Notes: a model not told the origin generated them from the letters alone. Shown: positions 27,856-37,940, counted from the stretch's first letter. The stretch is DNA of 64,000 nt from Photobacterium leiognathi (GCF_030685535.1 NZ_CP131601.1:1302001-1366000), one strand, 5' to 3'. Numbers and translations: made by a program.

Positions 27856-29145
27856 ATGATGAATACGGAATTTTCTCCAGAAACAGCACAACGTTATCGC
27901 TACTGGCGTATTCATATTATGGTGAGTATGTATATTGGCTATGCGGTGTTCTATTTAACTCGTAAGAACTTTAGTTATGCGATGCCAGCCATTATTACCG
28001 ATTTAGGCTGGGATAAAGCCGATATTGGTTTAATGGGTACCTTGTTTTATCTCACATACGGTATCTCTAAGTTTATATCGGGTATTGTCAGTGATCGCTC
28101 AAATCCTCGTTATTTTATGGGCTTGGGCTTAATTGCGACGGGCATCATTAATATCTTATTTGGTTTATCCTGCTCGATTGTCGCACTCAGTATTTTGTGG
28201 GTGCTGAATGCTTGGTTCCAAGGGTGGGGCTGGCCTGCGTGTTCTAAATTATTAACGACTTGGTATTCTCGCTCTGAGCGTGGTGGTTGGTGGTCGGTTT
28301 GGAATACGGCACATAACCTTGGTGGTGCGATGATCCCCATTATTGTGGGTTATACCGTATTGCACTATGGCTGGCGTTATAGCTTTTTTATTCCCGGTGT
28401 CATTGCAGTGATTGTTGGTTGCTTATTGTGCTGGCGATTACGAGATAAACCGACCACCATGGGACTGCCTAGTATTGGTCATTGGCGTAAAGATTATCTA
28501 GAAATTGCTCATGAAAATACAGGGAAAGGCTTATCGCAAAAGCAGATCCTGACTCGTTATGTATTAAGTAATAAATATATCTGGCTGCTTGGGCTAAGTT
28601 ATATCTTGGTTTATATCGTGCGAACCGCCATTAACGATTGGGGTAATTTGTACCTGACAGAGCAATATGGCTATAGCTTGATCACGGCGAATAGTGCGTT
28701 ATCGCTATTTGAAATTGGCGGCTTTCTTGGCTCGCTGGTGGCTGGTTGGGGTTCTGATAAGATCTTTTCAGGTAACCGAGGCCCGATGATCTTATTGTTC
28801 TCGATGGGGATTTTCTTATCTGTAGCTGCATTGTGGTTGATGCCGATTGTCAGTTTTGCGCTGCAAGCGGTGTGTCTGTTTGCGATTGGCTTTTTTGTTT
28901 TTGGTCCACAAATGCTAATAGGCATGGCCGCAGCAGAATGTTCTCATAAAGACTCCGTAGGAGCCGCAACAGGGTTTGTCGGTTTGTTTGCTTATATGGG
29001 CGCAGCGTTAGCGGGTTATCCATTGGCAATCATTACCCAGCATTTCCATTGGACAGGCTTTTTCGTGGTGATCTCTGTGGCTGCGGCAGCTATTGGTTTG
29101 TTGCTACTGCCATTTTTAAAAGCGCAGTATAACGAAACTGTCTAA
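27856..29145 (+). CDS. uhpC: Membrane sugar-phosphate sensor UhpC
   Basis: 429-residue MFS-fold protein similar to UhpT (YFIRKN here reads YLTRKNFSYAMPAI). It acts with UhpB as receptor for external glucose-6-phosphate rather than as the main carrier. Assignment as UhpC rests on its place directly after uhpB, with the ATG adjoining the uhpB stop, and on a second, distinct uhpT upstream. A second ATG three bases on is equally possible as start. Confidence 0.9.
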   Translation: MMNTEFSPETAQRYRYWRIHIMVSMYIGYAVFYLTRKNFSYAMPAIITDLGWDKADIGLMGTLFYLTYGISKFISGIVSDRSNPRYFMGLGLIATGIINILFGLSCSIVALSILWVLNAWFQGWGWPACSKLLTTWYSRSERGGWWSVWNTAHNLGGAMIPIIVGYTVLHYGWRYSFFIPGVIAVIVGCLLCWRLRDKPTTMGLPSIGHWRKDYLEIAHENTGKGLSQKQILTRYVLSNKYIWLLGLSYILVYIVRTAINDWGNLYLTEQYGYSLITANSALSLFEIGGFLGSLVAGWGSDKIFSGNRGPMILLFSMGIFLSVAALWLMPIVSFALQAVCLFAIGFFVFGPQMLIGMAAAECSHKDSVGAATGFVGLFAYMGAALAGYPLAIITQHFHWTGFFVVISVAAAAIGLLLLPFLKAQYNETV

Positions 29146-29156
29146 TTCGCTCGTTT

Positions 29157-29825
29157 TTAATTTATAGCGGCGGCTTTATAACGTCTTAGCAGACCAAGAA
29201 AATCATTCATTGGTCTGTCTAAGGCATCTTCTGAAATGAAAAAATCAAATCCTAAATACTGACGGTTATAATGCATTCTATTCGCGAGCATGGCTCTTAA
29301 TCCTTTAAAAATGCAGCCGTTATGCCCTTGATAGGGTTCATCATCAAACAAAATATCTTCAATAACACGGTTGTCCTCTTCACTGTTTTTGATCGCCATG
29401 ATCAGTAAAATCCGTTGTTCAATGATCATCCGCGCTGCTAAACGCGGGCTGATATTGCAAATAAACTCATCATAATCTTTCAGTTTTACACCAATCCATG
29501 GCAATGGTTGTTGCCAGCCTTGGCGATCGAGCTGTGCTGTACCGAGCTGGGAAATATTACCCCAAGGCGTTGACCAACCACCGTAACGACTATGATATTG
29601 GCAGTGCATAAAGGTCAGAGTGAAGATGTATTTCGATGCACAGATAAGACGAATAAGAGCAACAGCACAACTAGCAATGATCAGCGTAGTAAGGATTGTG
29701 GTGATCAGTGACATGCTAGAGACAAAGAAGATCATCATGCTGGAGCTAATAAAAGCGGTAAATGTGAAAACGAATAGCATGACCGTTATTGTGATAGGGG
29801 CTGACTTCACATGATAGGTGTCCAT
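29157..29825 (-). CDS. DUF2982 family membrane protein
   Basis: About 222 residues with two N-terminal membrane helices (about 15-65) and a cytosolic domain. The segments GGWSTPWGNISQLG and NISPRLAARMIIEQR match the DUF2982 family of Vibrio and relatives. The start at 29825 has GGAGAG upstream, better than 29837. Convergent with uhpC, 11 bases apart. Function unknown. Confidence 0.75.
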   Translation of the reverse strand: MDTYHVKSAPITITVMLFVFTFTAFISSSMMIFFVSSMSLITTILTTLIIASCAVALIRLICASKYIFTLTFMHCQYHSRYGGWSTPWGNISQLGTAQLDRQGWQQPLPWIGVKLKDYDEFICNISPRLAARMIIEQRILLIMAIKNSEEDNRVIEDILFDDEPYQGHNGCIFKGLRAMLANRMHYNRQYLGFDFFISEDALDRPMNDFLGLLRRYKAAAIN

Positions 29826-30120
29826 TGTACTCTCCAAACCAATTCGTTCTTTCTATCATACGTTATGATTATTATAAGCGATCGGCATTCAGCACTCGCG
29901 GTGGCTGTTTCTCTTGCTGTAGACCCTAGGTGCTTACATTTGTTGTACCTACTAAGTATACATAATGAAAATGCGAGGAATATTTTGCTTAAAATCATAT
30001 TTATTGTGTGAAAAAACACCGTTTGCTGGCATTTCTCTGACATCCTTGATATAAAACGCGCTTACTTTTTCCCGCTGTCATAGTGGTGACTGAAAGTAGT
30101 GCAACGGAGTAGGAAATTTA

Positions 30121-30522
30121 ATGAGAATCTCTCACAAACGTAAAGTACAGCTAAAACTTCAGAAGCAAACACCTGTTTTTGCAGAGTTAGCAACCAAGGC
30201 AGCGCCTAAAAAGGTAGCAAAAGCAGAAACAGTGAAAGCTGCACCTGTAGCAAAAACTGAAGAAGCTAAAAAAGTAGTTAAGGCAGCAGCACCTGCGAAA
30301 GCAGCGTCTGCAGTAGCATTAACTCCTAAGCAGCGACAAGTGCTAGATATTGTTGTTAAGAATGCAGAAGGTCTAAATCCTAAAGGCATTGGCTTAGAAG
30401 CTGGTCAAGAAGACGCGAAAGCAGCTTCTTGGGCAACAGGTGCGTTAAAAAAACTGACGGAAGAAGGTTTAGTTGAGCGCATCCAATTGGCTGGAAACAA
30501 AGTTTTATACAAAGCAATTTAA
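30121..30522 (+). CDS. Histone H1-like protein with C-terminal winged helix
   Basis: 133 residues. Residues 1-65 are a Lys/Ala-rich, low-complexity tail (TKAAPKKVAKAETVKAAP and similar), like histone H1 or bacterial H1-like proteins. Residues about 66-133 form a small winged-helix domain (LTPKQRQVLDIVVKNAEG ... ATGALKKLTEEGLVERIQ). A DNA-binding role is likely. It stands alone with its own terminator and a GGAGTAGG ribosome site. The exact function is unknown. Confidence 0.7.
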   Translation: MRISHKRKVQLKLQKQTPVFAELATKAAPKKVAKAETVKAAPVAKTEEAKKVVKAAAPAKAASAVALTPKQRQVLDIVVKNAEGLNPKGIGLEAGQEDAKAASWATGALKKLTEEGLVERIQLAGNKVLYKAI

Positions 30523-30531
30523 TCAGCCAAT

Positions 30532-30561
30532 CCCGCTTCTTCCCAAGAAGCGGGGGTTTTT
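30532..30561 (+). terminator. Terminator after the H1-like gene
   Basis: CCCGCTTCTT (30532-30541) pairs with AAGAAGCGGG (30546-30555), followed by GGTTTTTA. Confidence 0.85.
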
Positions 30562-30792
30562 ATTCTCATTTCTATTCTTTCAAAGCTATAATCTTCTGCT
30601 AATATAAATTATTACTTTATTATTTTTGTATTATCCCTATTATTCTAAAAAATAATTAATTTAATGCTATAAATATAATAACGAGTTAATATCCATTATT
30701 ACTTTATATTACTGTTGAGATTTTACTCTTCGCTATAATGTTATTTGGATGTTAATTTGAAGTTGCTCGAAGCATTTGGAGTTAATGATCTT

Positions 30793-31098
30793 ATGACAAT
30801 GATAAGTGCGAGAGAATTTTCAGATTGGTTGATTGATCGCTTTGCAGAAGATGGTCAAGGTGTATCCTTAACGCGAGAAGATATAAATATACTAACAGGT
30901 AGGCAAAGCTTCTCTTTAGGGTTTGTTCACGATATTCATTATGAAGTAATGCGTCATAATATGGCCTTTGTGACTGATACTACTAGGGAAATTTTCTATC
31001 TGGTTCCTGTGTTAGAAAGACCCTGGAAAAATCAGCTGAAAAGAAATTATGAGCGTGATTTGTATTATAATGTGTTGCCATTAAATAAATCTGGATAA
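30793..31098 (+). CDS. Small protein of unknown function
   Basis: About 101 residues, not recognised. It is mixed in charge, with a segment SLTREDINILTGRQSF and a C-terminal ERPWKNQLKRNYERDLYY. The start at 30793 is favoured by GGAG at 30779; a longer frame begins with TTG at 30745. It sits in an AT-rich stretch between the H1-like gene and aspC and ends in a bidirectional terminator. Confidence 0.5.
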   Translation: MTMISAREFSDWLIDRFAEDGQGVSLTREDINILTGRQSFSLGFVHDIHYEVMRHNMAFVTDTTREIFYLVPVLERPWKNQLKRNYERDLYYNVLPLNKSG

Positions 31099-31160
31099 TT
31101 GATAAATATCTAAAAGAATGTAGTTATTCTTTTATTTAAGATTAATCCTTTATTCTAGAT

Positions 31161-31193
31161 AAAATAAAAGAGGACATAATGTCCTCTTTTTTT
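31161..31193. terminator. Bidirectional terminator between the small gene and aspC
   Basis: AAAAGAGGAC (31166-31175) pairs with GTCCTCTTTT (31181-31190). T tracts exist on both strands, so it can serve the plus-strand small gene and the minus-strand aspC. Confidence 0.8.
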
Positions 31194-31209
31194 GTTTATT
31201 TAGTTTATA

Positions 31210-32400
31210 TTATAAAACCGCAGCGATACCTTTACATAAAGGCAGCATATTTTCTTTTGTCATACCTGCAACGCTAATACGACCAGAACCTACGATATAA
31301 ATAGCAAAGTCATTTTTAAGTTGTGTTACTTGCTCTTTAGATAAACCAGAGAATGAGAACATACCATTTTGACGTTCAATAAAGCTAAAGTCGTTTGTAA
31401 TACCAAGCTCTTTTAATGTTGTTACAAATAACGTACGCATTTCTTGAATACGATCACGCATATCAGCAACTTCTTGTTCCCACTCTGCGCGTAGTTCAGT
31501 GCTGTTTAGGATTGTCGTAACAATCGCTGCACCGTGTGCAGGTGGGTTAGAGTAGATAACACGAGCAATGGATTTTACTTGGCTAAATGCAGTTGCTGCT
31601 TGCTCTGCGTTTGTACCAACCAGGGTAAATGCACCTACACGCTCATTGTATAGGCCGAAGTTTTTAGAGAATGAACTTGCTACTAATAGCTCTGGTAGTT
31701 GGTCGGCAAAGATACGTAAGCCTTGTGCATCTTCTTCTACGCCGCGAGCAAAGCCTTGGTAAGCAAAGTCGAACATTGGTAGTAGTTTTTTCTCTACACA
31801 AAGCTGTGCAAGTGCTTGCCATTGTGCTTGCGTTGGATCGATACCCGTTGGGTTATGACAACAACCGTGTAGTAGAACAATATCACCTTCGTTAGCTTGG
31901 CTTAGGTCGGCAATTGCAGCTTCAAAATCAATATCTTTAGTTTCTGCGTTGTAGTAAGAGTATTGCTTTGTCTCAAGACCTGCAGCACCAAATACACCAT
32001 GGTGGTTCGCCCAAGTTGGGTTACTGATCCATACTTTCACATCGCCAAGTTGACGTTTAATAAATTCAGCAGCAACACGTAGTGCGCCTGTACCACCTGG
32101 TGCTTGTGCTGTTTGTGCACGTTTTTCAGCAATGATCGTTGCATCTTTACCGAATAGAAGTTGCTGAACAGCTAGACCGTACTCAGGCGTACCTGGAATG
32201 CTTAAGTAAGACTTTGTCTTCTCAGTGTCTAGCAAGATAGCTTCTGCTTTTTTAACTGTTGCAAGTACTGGTGTATTGCCTGTTTCATCTTTGTAAATAC
32301 CAACGCCAAGATTAATCTTTGTTGCGCGTGTATCAGCTTTGAATTCTTCAGTTAAACCTAGAATAGGATCAGCAGGAGCTGCGGTGATTTTTTCAAACAT
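31210..32400 (-). CDS. aspC: Aspartate aminotransferase
   Basis: 396-residue PLP enzyme that interconverts aspartate and 2-oxoglutarate with oxaloacetate and glutamate. The N-terminus [20 protein letters not shown] is nearly diagnostic of AspC. The PLP lysine is in [15 protein letters not shown], and [12 protein letters not shown] is the conserved cofactor loop. TyrB-type aromatic aminotransferase is the main alternative because the two are close. Confidence 0.93.
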   Translation of the reverse strand: MFEKITAAPADPILGLTEEFKADTRATKINLGVGIYKDETGNTPVLATVKKAEAILLDTEKTKSYLSIPGTPEYGLAVQQLLFGKDATIIAEKRAQTAQAPGGTGALRVAAEFIKRQLGDVKVWISNPTWANHHGVFGAAGLETKQYSYYNAETKDIDFEAAIADLSQANEGDIVLLHGCCHNPTGIDPTQAQWQALAQLCVEKKLLPMFDFAYQGFARGVEEDAQGLRIFADQLPELLVASSFSKNFGLYNERVGAFTLVGTNAEQAATAFSQVKSIARVIYSNPPAHGAAIVTTILNSTELRAEWEQEVADMRDRIQEMRTLFVTTLKELGITNDFSFIERQNGMFSFSGLSKEQVTQLKNDFAIYIVGSGRISVAGMTKENMLPLCKGIAAVL

Positions 32401-32506
32401 ATTCGGTCATCCGTGGCGTTAATAAATAGTGATACCTATTTATACCCTTTGTCGTAGAAGATTTACAACATAATGCAACAAATTAGTCATAATTTTTATA
32501 GATGAA

Positions 32507-33262
32507 TTAAGTATGTGATTTTCTGGTTGTGAATTGGCTAAAGGCATTCACCGCTTCATGTTCTTTAACTAGCTTAAAAATAAGATTATTTTCCTTATTT
32601 ATACAGTCAATAAGTTGCTTTCTACTAATTTGAGATAAGAGCTGTTTGGTGTTTTGTAATGCGAGTTTAGGCTGGGTTGCAAGTGTTGCCGCATAAGTTG
32701 CAGCCAGTTGTTCTGGTTGAATAGTAATTTGATCAATAAAACCAAGTGATAGGGCTTCTTTAGCGTTCATAGATTCGCCGAGTAACAACATGGCTTTCGC
32801 TTTTCTTGTACCTATTATTTGGGGCAATAATAAGCTTGAGCCAAATTCAGGGCATAAACCGAGTTTGACAAAAGGTAGGCTAAAGTTGGCCGAAGGGCAG
32901 GCAAAGACAAAATCACAATGTTGCAGCATGGTCATCCCGATACCAATCGCATTTCCAGATACGGCAGCAACTATAGGAACAGGGCAATCAATCATAGCAA
33001 ACATAAAGGCTTCAATGATGCTACGACTATGTTGGCATTGGTCGGCATCTGCTGTTGTTAGTGAAATAAAGTCTGTAATGTCATTACCACTACAAAAAAC
33101 ATCACTCAGGCTGGTAAGAACGATGACATGAACATTTGGATCATTGGCTTGATGTAAATATTGTGTGAGTTGTTGGTACATCTCAAGGTTCAAGGCGTTT
33201 TTCGCATGAGGGCGGTTAATTGTTAAAGTAAGGATATGGTGAGAGAGTGATGAAGCGATCAT
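32507..33262 (-). CDS. Enoyl-CoA hydratase/isomerase family protein
   Basis: About 251 residues of the crotonase fold. The oxyanion-hole segments are seen as CSGNDITDF and AVSGNAIGIGMTML, and a glutamate in LGLCPEFGSSLLLP fits an isomerase/hydratase active site of the PaaG type. The ATG at 33262 is preferred (AAGGA upstream). It stands alone, without fatty-acid oxidation neighbours, so the acyl-CoA substrate cannot be named. Confidence 0.82.
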   Translation of the reverse strand: MIASSLSHHILTLTINRPHAKNALNLEMYQQLTQYLHQANDPNVHVIVLTSLSDVFCSGNDITDFISLTTADADQCQHSRSIIEAFMFAMIDCPVPIVAAVSGNAIGIGMTMLQHCDFVFACPSANFSLPFVKLGLCPEFGSSLLLPQIIGTRKAKAMLLLGESMNAKEALSLGFIDQITIQPEQLAATYAATLATQPKLALQNTKQLLSQISRKQLIDCINKENNLIFKLVKEHEAVNAFSQFTTRKSHT

Positions 33263-33398
33263 AAAGCCATCCTTGAAATGTATAAGACACATAACAAGGA
33301 TGGCAGAGTAGCGAGATATTTATCTGATAAATGTAAAATTTACGAGCAAGCTATCAGTTTGTAAGAAACGGTCAGAAAGCTGCAATTTCAACTAAGAA

Positions 33399-34703
33399 CT
33401 AGACGATAGTTGATTGATTTCGACCATTATGTTTTGACTGATACAGTGCTTTATCTGCCGTTTTATAGGTTTGGCTGAAAGATGTATTTGTCGCAACCGT
33501 ACCACCAATCGAGATCGTCACATTTAGATTTTGGATTGGGTATAACTGCACCATGTATCTAATTTCTTCAGCTTTTAATTGCAACTGCTCCTTTGTCATC
33601 GATGATGGGAAGCTGACAATAAACTCTTCACCGCCCCAACGCACCGCGATATCAGTCTGACGAATACTTTGGTTGATTCGCTTCGCTACTGTTCGTATGA
33701 CGTCATCACCAAATTCATGACCGTAGGTATCATTGATTGATTTAAAGTTATCAATATCAATGATTAATAAACAGAAATCTGACTGTTTCTGGAATTTTTT
33801 CTCGTAAAAATCACGACGATAAAAATGCGTCATATGGTCGCGTTGAAGCGAGAATTTCTTAGTTCTCACGCTTTTTGTTAGGTATTGGATCAGAAAACTG
33901 AAAAATAACGCTGGGAAAAACGCAAATTTGAAAACAGAGAATAAGTTTACACCCACGTAAAATGGGTCTTGTGTCGCACAGGGCAATAGTTTTTTGATAT
34001 GAAAACTATGGGCTGATGGGTTACGTTGTAATACCGTTAGGTGCGCTTTATTGTATTCTGCGATATCAGTGCTTAATAGATCATCATTGATATCGATAAC
34101 CAAGAGTGCGTTTAACACTCTTTTGTTATAAATCGGGTAGTACAGCGTTCTGATGGCTTTATCTGTCCCATCTTCTACATAGCGTTCAGTCAGCTTTAAG
34201 TTACAGCCATAGAAGTAGCGAAACGTCTCTTTTAGGCCTTCACGATCAATAATACGTTTCATAACTGAGCCTTTCTCATAGTTTTTGAAAGACTGTAAGT
34301 ATTCAGGGCGAACGGGATCAAAGTGGGCGTAAGTTGCTGGGTTTTCAAAAACAGCAATTGTCCAAATATGATGGTCAGTGATTTGCTCTAATTGTGAACG
34401 AAGACGATTGATACCTTTAGATAGCACTTTCACATTAGAGAAATGATTAACAACAACAGAAACACCGTTATAGTCATGAGTGCCCTTAGGGATAGGGGTT
34501 GTTCCTGTGTTGTTATAGTAAGAGCCAAAACGTCGACTGACAGAGTAGATAGTGTTTACTTTTTCAAAGTATTCGTCATGAAATTCGTCTAGTTGATAGG
34601 CATTGTAGGCAAAGTAGCCACTAGAGATAATGAAAAAGAATAGTAAGAAAAGCTTGATACTTGTTAATAAGCTTTTGTTTTTAAGTTTGAAATTACTATT
34701 CAT
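33399..34703 (-). CDS. Membrane diguanylate cyclase (GGDEF)
   Basis: 434 residues. A membrane helix (about 13-33), a periplasmic sensor region (about 35-250), a second helix (about 255-275) and a C-terminal GGDEF domain that makes cyclic di-GMP. The active motif reads GGEEF in VRWGGEEFIVSF. An RxxD inhibitory site (RQTD) lies five residues before it, so product feedback is expected. The metal-binding segment is LLIIDIDNFKSINDTYGHEFGD. It is divergent from an EAL phosphodiesterase gene. Confidence 0.92.
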   Translation of the reverse strand: MNSNFKLKNKSLLTSIKLFLLFFFIISSGYFAYNAYQLDEFHDEYFEKVNTIYSVSRRFGSYYNNTGTTPIPKGTHDYNGVSVVVNHFSNVKVLSKGINRLRSQLEQITDHHIWTIAVFENPATYAHFDPVRPEYLQSFKNYEKGSVMKRIIDREGLKETFRYFYGCNLKLTERYVEDGTDKAIRTLYYPIYNKRVLNALLVIDINDDLLSTDIAEYNKAHLTVLQRNPSAHSFHIKKLLPCATQDPFYVGVNLFSVFKFAFFPALFFSFLIQYLTKSVRTKKFSLQRDHMTHFYRRDFYEKKFQKQSDFCLLIIDIDNFKSINDTYGHEFGDDVIRTVAKRINQSIRQTDIAVRWGGEEFIVSFPSSMTKEQLQLKAEEIRYMVQLYPIQNLNVTISIGGTVATNTSFSQTYKTADKALYQSKHNGRNQSTIV

Positions 34704-34891
34704 ATATTGTTTCAGCGAAAATTAGTAAGGTGGGGATTTTATAATTAAAAAATATTAATTCAATATAAAAAACCACAACATTAGTAAGATTATATTATGA
34801 ATACGATTTTTTAAATTAATCCCATAAAGTATATTACTTTTGGGTATAATTTAGTGGAAGTATTAGGTTTTTCTTAGGATAAGGTATAGCA

Positions 34892-36358
34892 GTGTCATTG
34901 AACCCTATAGTAAAAATAGCGCGACTATTGACTGCTATCATTGTATTAATTTTACTCAGCTATGGTATTGCAAGGGGAACAGCCTCTTGGTTATCTTACT
35001 TTGTTGCATATTCTACTATCTCGTCAGATATGAAGCAGTACAGTGATAAATTACAGCAAGACTATATTTTAGAAACCAAACAACTCAAGCAATTACAGAA
35101 TATTGAGCAGTGTGATAATAACTCTCAATCTGTATTAAGGACGCTAGAATATAAAAGTAATGAGATTCGCTTTCTCGGCGTAAAGATGGCGGAGCACTTA
35201 TGTACTTCAAACGGATTAATTGATTTTCCTACCATTGAAGCCCAGCAGTTTCCTTACGTTCGTTACGTATCACCCATAACTAAGAAAAAAGAAACATCAG
35301 TACTGATTAACGTTAATGATAAGACGTTTTTAGTTGATTCGAATGAAGCCGATTTTGCCGAATATTTCGTCTACTTTTGCAATAAGTGTTTATCATTTCA
35401 TTACGAATACGATATTGAACATCATAAAGATGAAGTAAAGCCGACTACGTGGTTCGTTGTTCATGGCAATTTAGGCAATATTAAAGGCGTGATTGTTGTT
35501 GATCGCTACTTGCAACAAAAGCTGAACGAGCAAAACTTCTATTATTATTGGTTAGTTTATTTCTTGTTGCTGTGTCTTATTGCGGCTGGGATTGTCTATT
35601 ACTACAACACCCGACATGACTTACAAAAAATGTTAGTGGTAGGGTGTAAGAAAAATGAATTTATTCCTTACTATCAACCAATTATGTCGCTTGATGACAA
35701 GCTTCAAGGGGTGGAAGTACTGGTGCGTTGGAAATTAAGTGACGGCAGTTTATTGCTACCAGCATACTTTATTGAAGTCGCTGAACAGATGGAAGTGATT
35801 AATGAAATCACCATTACGTTAGTGAAAAAAGTACAGGCTGATTTTCGACGATACAGTAGTAATTACAATCGAAAAGTTTTTTGTGCATTCAATCTAACGG
35901 CTCAACAAATAGAGAATAAATCCTTTATTAATTTACTGATCTTAACTTTGAAGAAAGAGGAAAATTTTGTTCCTTCTTTTGAAATCACAGAACGCCAGCA
36001 TTTTAATAACTTAGCTTTGGCTAAAGCGAATATTCGCCGTTTACAAGAACAAGGCTATCAAGTGAAGTTAGATGATGCAGGGACGGGTTATGGTGGTTTT
36101 AGTTATTTTATGGACTTCAATTTGGATGGCGTGAAGATCGATAAAATGTTTATTGATGTTATTGGTGTGGATGATGTGAAAGTTGAAGTGCTAAATTCGA
36201 TCATCATGATGGCAAAGCGTTTAGGTATTGATATTGTGGCAGAAGGGGTGGAAACCCAGCAACAAGTTGATTTCCTACGTAAACATAATATCGACTATAT
36301 TCAAGGGTACTATTACTCGAAACCTGTACCGTTTAAAGACCTCAATTTTGATAACTGA
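34892..36358 (+). CDS. Membrane c-di-GMP phosphodiesterase (CSS-like sensor, EAL)
   Basis: 488 residues. Two membrane helices (about 13-33 and 215-237) bracket a periplasmic domain resembling CSS-motif sensors: a cysteine near QCDNNS and a second in HLCTSNG (CTS in place of CSS). The C-terminal EAL domain degrades cyclic di-GMP. Catalytic features are kept: EVLVRW (EVL for EAL), FNLTAQQIE, FEITER, DDAGTGYGG, KIDKMF and EGVETQQQ. Start GTG with AGGATAAGG upstream. Cysteine pairs in such domains sense periplasmic redox state, so this may couple disulfide status to c-di-GMP. Confidence 0.9.
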   Translation: MSLNPIVKIARLLTAIIVLILLSYGIARGTASWLSYFVAYSTISSDMKQYSDKLQQDYILETKQLKQLQNIEQCDNNSQSVLRTLEYKSNEIRFLGVKMAEHLCTSNGLIDFPTIEAQQFPYVRYVSPITKKKETSVLINVNDKTFLVDSNEADFAEYFVYFCNKCLSFHYEYDIEHHKDEVKPTTWFVVHGNLGNIKGVIVVDRYLQQKLNEQNFYYYWLVYFLLLCLIAAGIVYYYNTRHDLQKMLVVGCKKNEFIPYYQPIMSLDDKLQGVEVLVRWKLSDGSLLLPAYFIEVAEQMEVINEITITLVKKVQADFRRYSSNYNRKVFCAFNLTAQQIENKSFINLLILTLKKEENFVPSFEITERQHFNNLALAKANIRRLQEQGYQVKLDDAGTGYGGFSYFMDFNLDGVKIDKMFIDVIGVDDVKVEVLNSIIMMAKRLGIDIVAEGVETQQQVDFLRKHNIDYIQGYYYSKPVPFKDLNFDN

Positions 36359-36438
36359 TTACGTTAGAGTTCACGTTAAGTTGATATTGTCGTCAATCAG
36401 CGGCAAAACATAAATTATTGATAAAAATAAAAAAGGCT

Positions 36439-36448
36439 GCCAATTGGC
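36439..36448 (+). repeat. Left target-site duplication of the IS
   Basis: GCCAATTGGC, identical to 37952-37961. Itself a palindrome, being the centre of a split terminator stem. Confidence 0.75.
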
Positions 36449-36464
36449 CTGTCTCTTATACACA

Positions 36465-36497
36465 AATCCCTAAGCCAATGCTTGGGGATTTTTTTGA
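36465..36497 (+). terminator. Terminator inside the left end of the IS
   Basis: AATCCCTAAGC pairs with GCTTGGGGATT (one T-G pair, CAAT loop), followed by a run of seven or more T. It lies between the left end and the transposase start, so it should block transcription entering from outside. Confidence 0.75.
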
Positions 36498-36548
36498 ACT
36501 AATTTTATGTTTCATGATCTGATCATCTAAGCAATGATAAGGATGATT

Positions 36549-37940
36549 ATGATGACCTATATAGAACCAACTCTTTGGGCTCAAAAACAATTCGGTCAAG
36601 CCGATCTTAATGACCCAAGACGCACTCAAAGACTCGTTGCTCTAGCTACCTCTCTGGCTGAACAACCTGGTATCCCTATCTCAAAACTCATCATCTCCCC
36701 AGCCGATATGGAAGGGGCTTATCGCTTTATTCGTAATGACCAAATCAAAGCAGAAGATATTGCAGAAGCTGGATTCTATGTCACAGCACAAGAAGCTTTT
36801 GAACAACAAACACTGCTTGCATTGGAAGATACCACTTCTCTAAGTTACTCACATCACAGCATACAAGATACACTCGGGCATTCCAATCAAGGTAATCGAC
36901 ACCGAGCAATGTTCGTTCGTTCAACGTTGCTTTTTGCTCCCGAAACTCACACTGTAGTTGGTTTAATCGAACAACAACGCTGGACCCGAGATATTGAAAA
37001 ACGTGGTCAAAGACACCAGCATGCAACTCGACCATACAAAGAAAAAGAAAGTTATAAATGGGAACAAGCATCTCGCCATGTTGCAGAGCGACTAGGCGAG
37101 AAAATGTCAGAGGTTATTTCTGTATGTGATAGAGAAGCCGATTTATTCGAGTACCTCACTTACAAGCACGAGCAACAACAACGATTTATCGTTCGCTCAA
37201 TGCAAAGTCGCTGTATCGAGGAGCATGATAATCGTCTTTATGACTACGCTTCCAAGTTGTTATCAGCAGGAAGCAAAGAGCTAAAAATACCGCAAAAAGG
37301 CGGTCGTAAGTCCCGCACGGCTCATCTAGACATCAAATATGCTCCCGTGACACTTAAGTCTCCCGCTAATAAAAAAGAGTTCGATAATATCTCTCTCTAC
37401 TATGTTGGATGTATAGAGCAAGGTGAGAGTGACGACAAGCTCGCATGGCATTTACTGACATCAGAGCCTGTAACGAACAAAGAGGAAGCACTTAACATCG
37501 TCAGTTATTATGAGCGTCGTTGGCTGATAGAAGATTTTCACAAGGTTTGGAAAAGTGAAGGCACGCAAGTTGAACAACTGAGAATGCAAAGTAAAGATAA
37601 CTTAGAAAGGCTCAGTGTTATTTTGGCATTTATTGCTACTCGTTTACTCCAGTTAAGATTTATGAACGAATCTAAAGAGTTATCTAGTAGCTGTTGTGAA
37701 CGGGTGTTAAAAGGTAAAGCGTGGAAGCTTATGTGGTTAAAATTGGAGAAGAAAAAGCTGCCCAAAGAAGCACCAAATATATCGTGGGCTTACAAAAGTA
37801 TTGCACGGTTAGGTGGTTGGAAAGATACCAAGCGGACGGGTCGCGCTTCTGTAAAGACATTATGGCAAGGATGGTTTAGGTTACAAACCATCCTTGAAGG
37901 ATATGAACTAGCTAAGTCTCTTGAACACAATGACTTGTGA
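36549..37940 (+). CDS. IS50-group DDE transposase
   Basis: About 463 residues. N-terminal DNA-binding domain with FGQADLNDPRRTQRLVALA and EGAYRFIRNDQI, as in Tn5 transposase. The RNase H core has a first Asp in LALEDTTSLSYSH, the second in VCDREADLFEYL, and the YREK-like region with catalytic Glu in YYERRWLIEDFHKVWKSE. The ATG at 36549 has AAGGA upstream; 36534 is an alternative. Two GATC sites lie just before the gene (36518-36528), as in IS50 where Dam methylation controls the promoter. It appears intact. Confidence 0.92.
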   Translation: MMTYIEPTLWAQKQFGQADLNDPRRTQRLVALATSLAEQPGIPISKLIISPADMEGAYRFIRNDQIKAEDIAEAGFYVTAQEAFEQQTLLALEDTTSLSYSHHSIQDTLGHSNQGNRHRAMFVRSTLLFAPETHTVVGLIEQQRWTRDIEKRGQRHQHATRPYKEKESYKWEQASRHVAERLGEKMSEVISVCDREADLFEYLTYKHEQQQRFIVRSMQSRCIEEHDNRLYDYASKLLSAGSKELKIPQKGGRKSRTAHLDIKYAPVTLKSPANKKEFDNISLYYVGCIEQGESDDKLAWHLLTSEPVTNKEEALNIVSYYERRWLIEDFHKVWKSEGTQVEQLRMQSKDNLERLSVILAFIATRLLQLRFMNESKELSSSCCERVLKGKAWKLMWLKLEKKKLPKEAPNISWAYKSIARLGGWKDTKRTGRASVKTLWQGWFRLQTILEGYELAKSLEHNDL

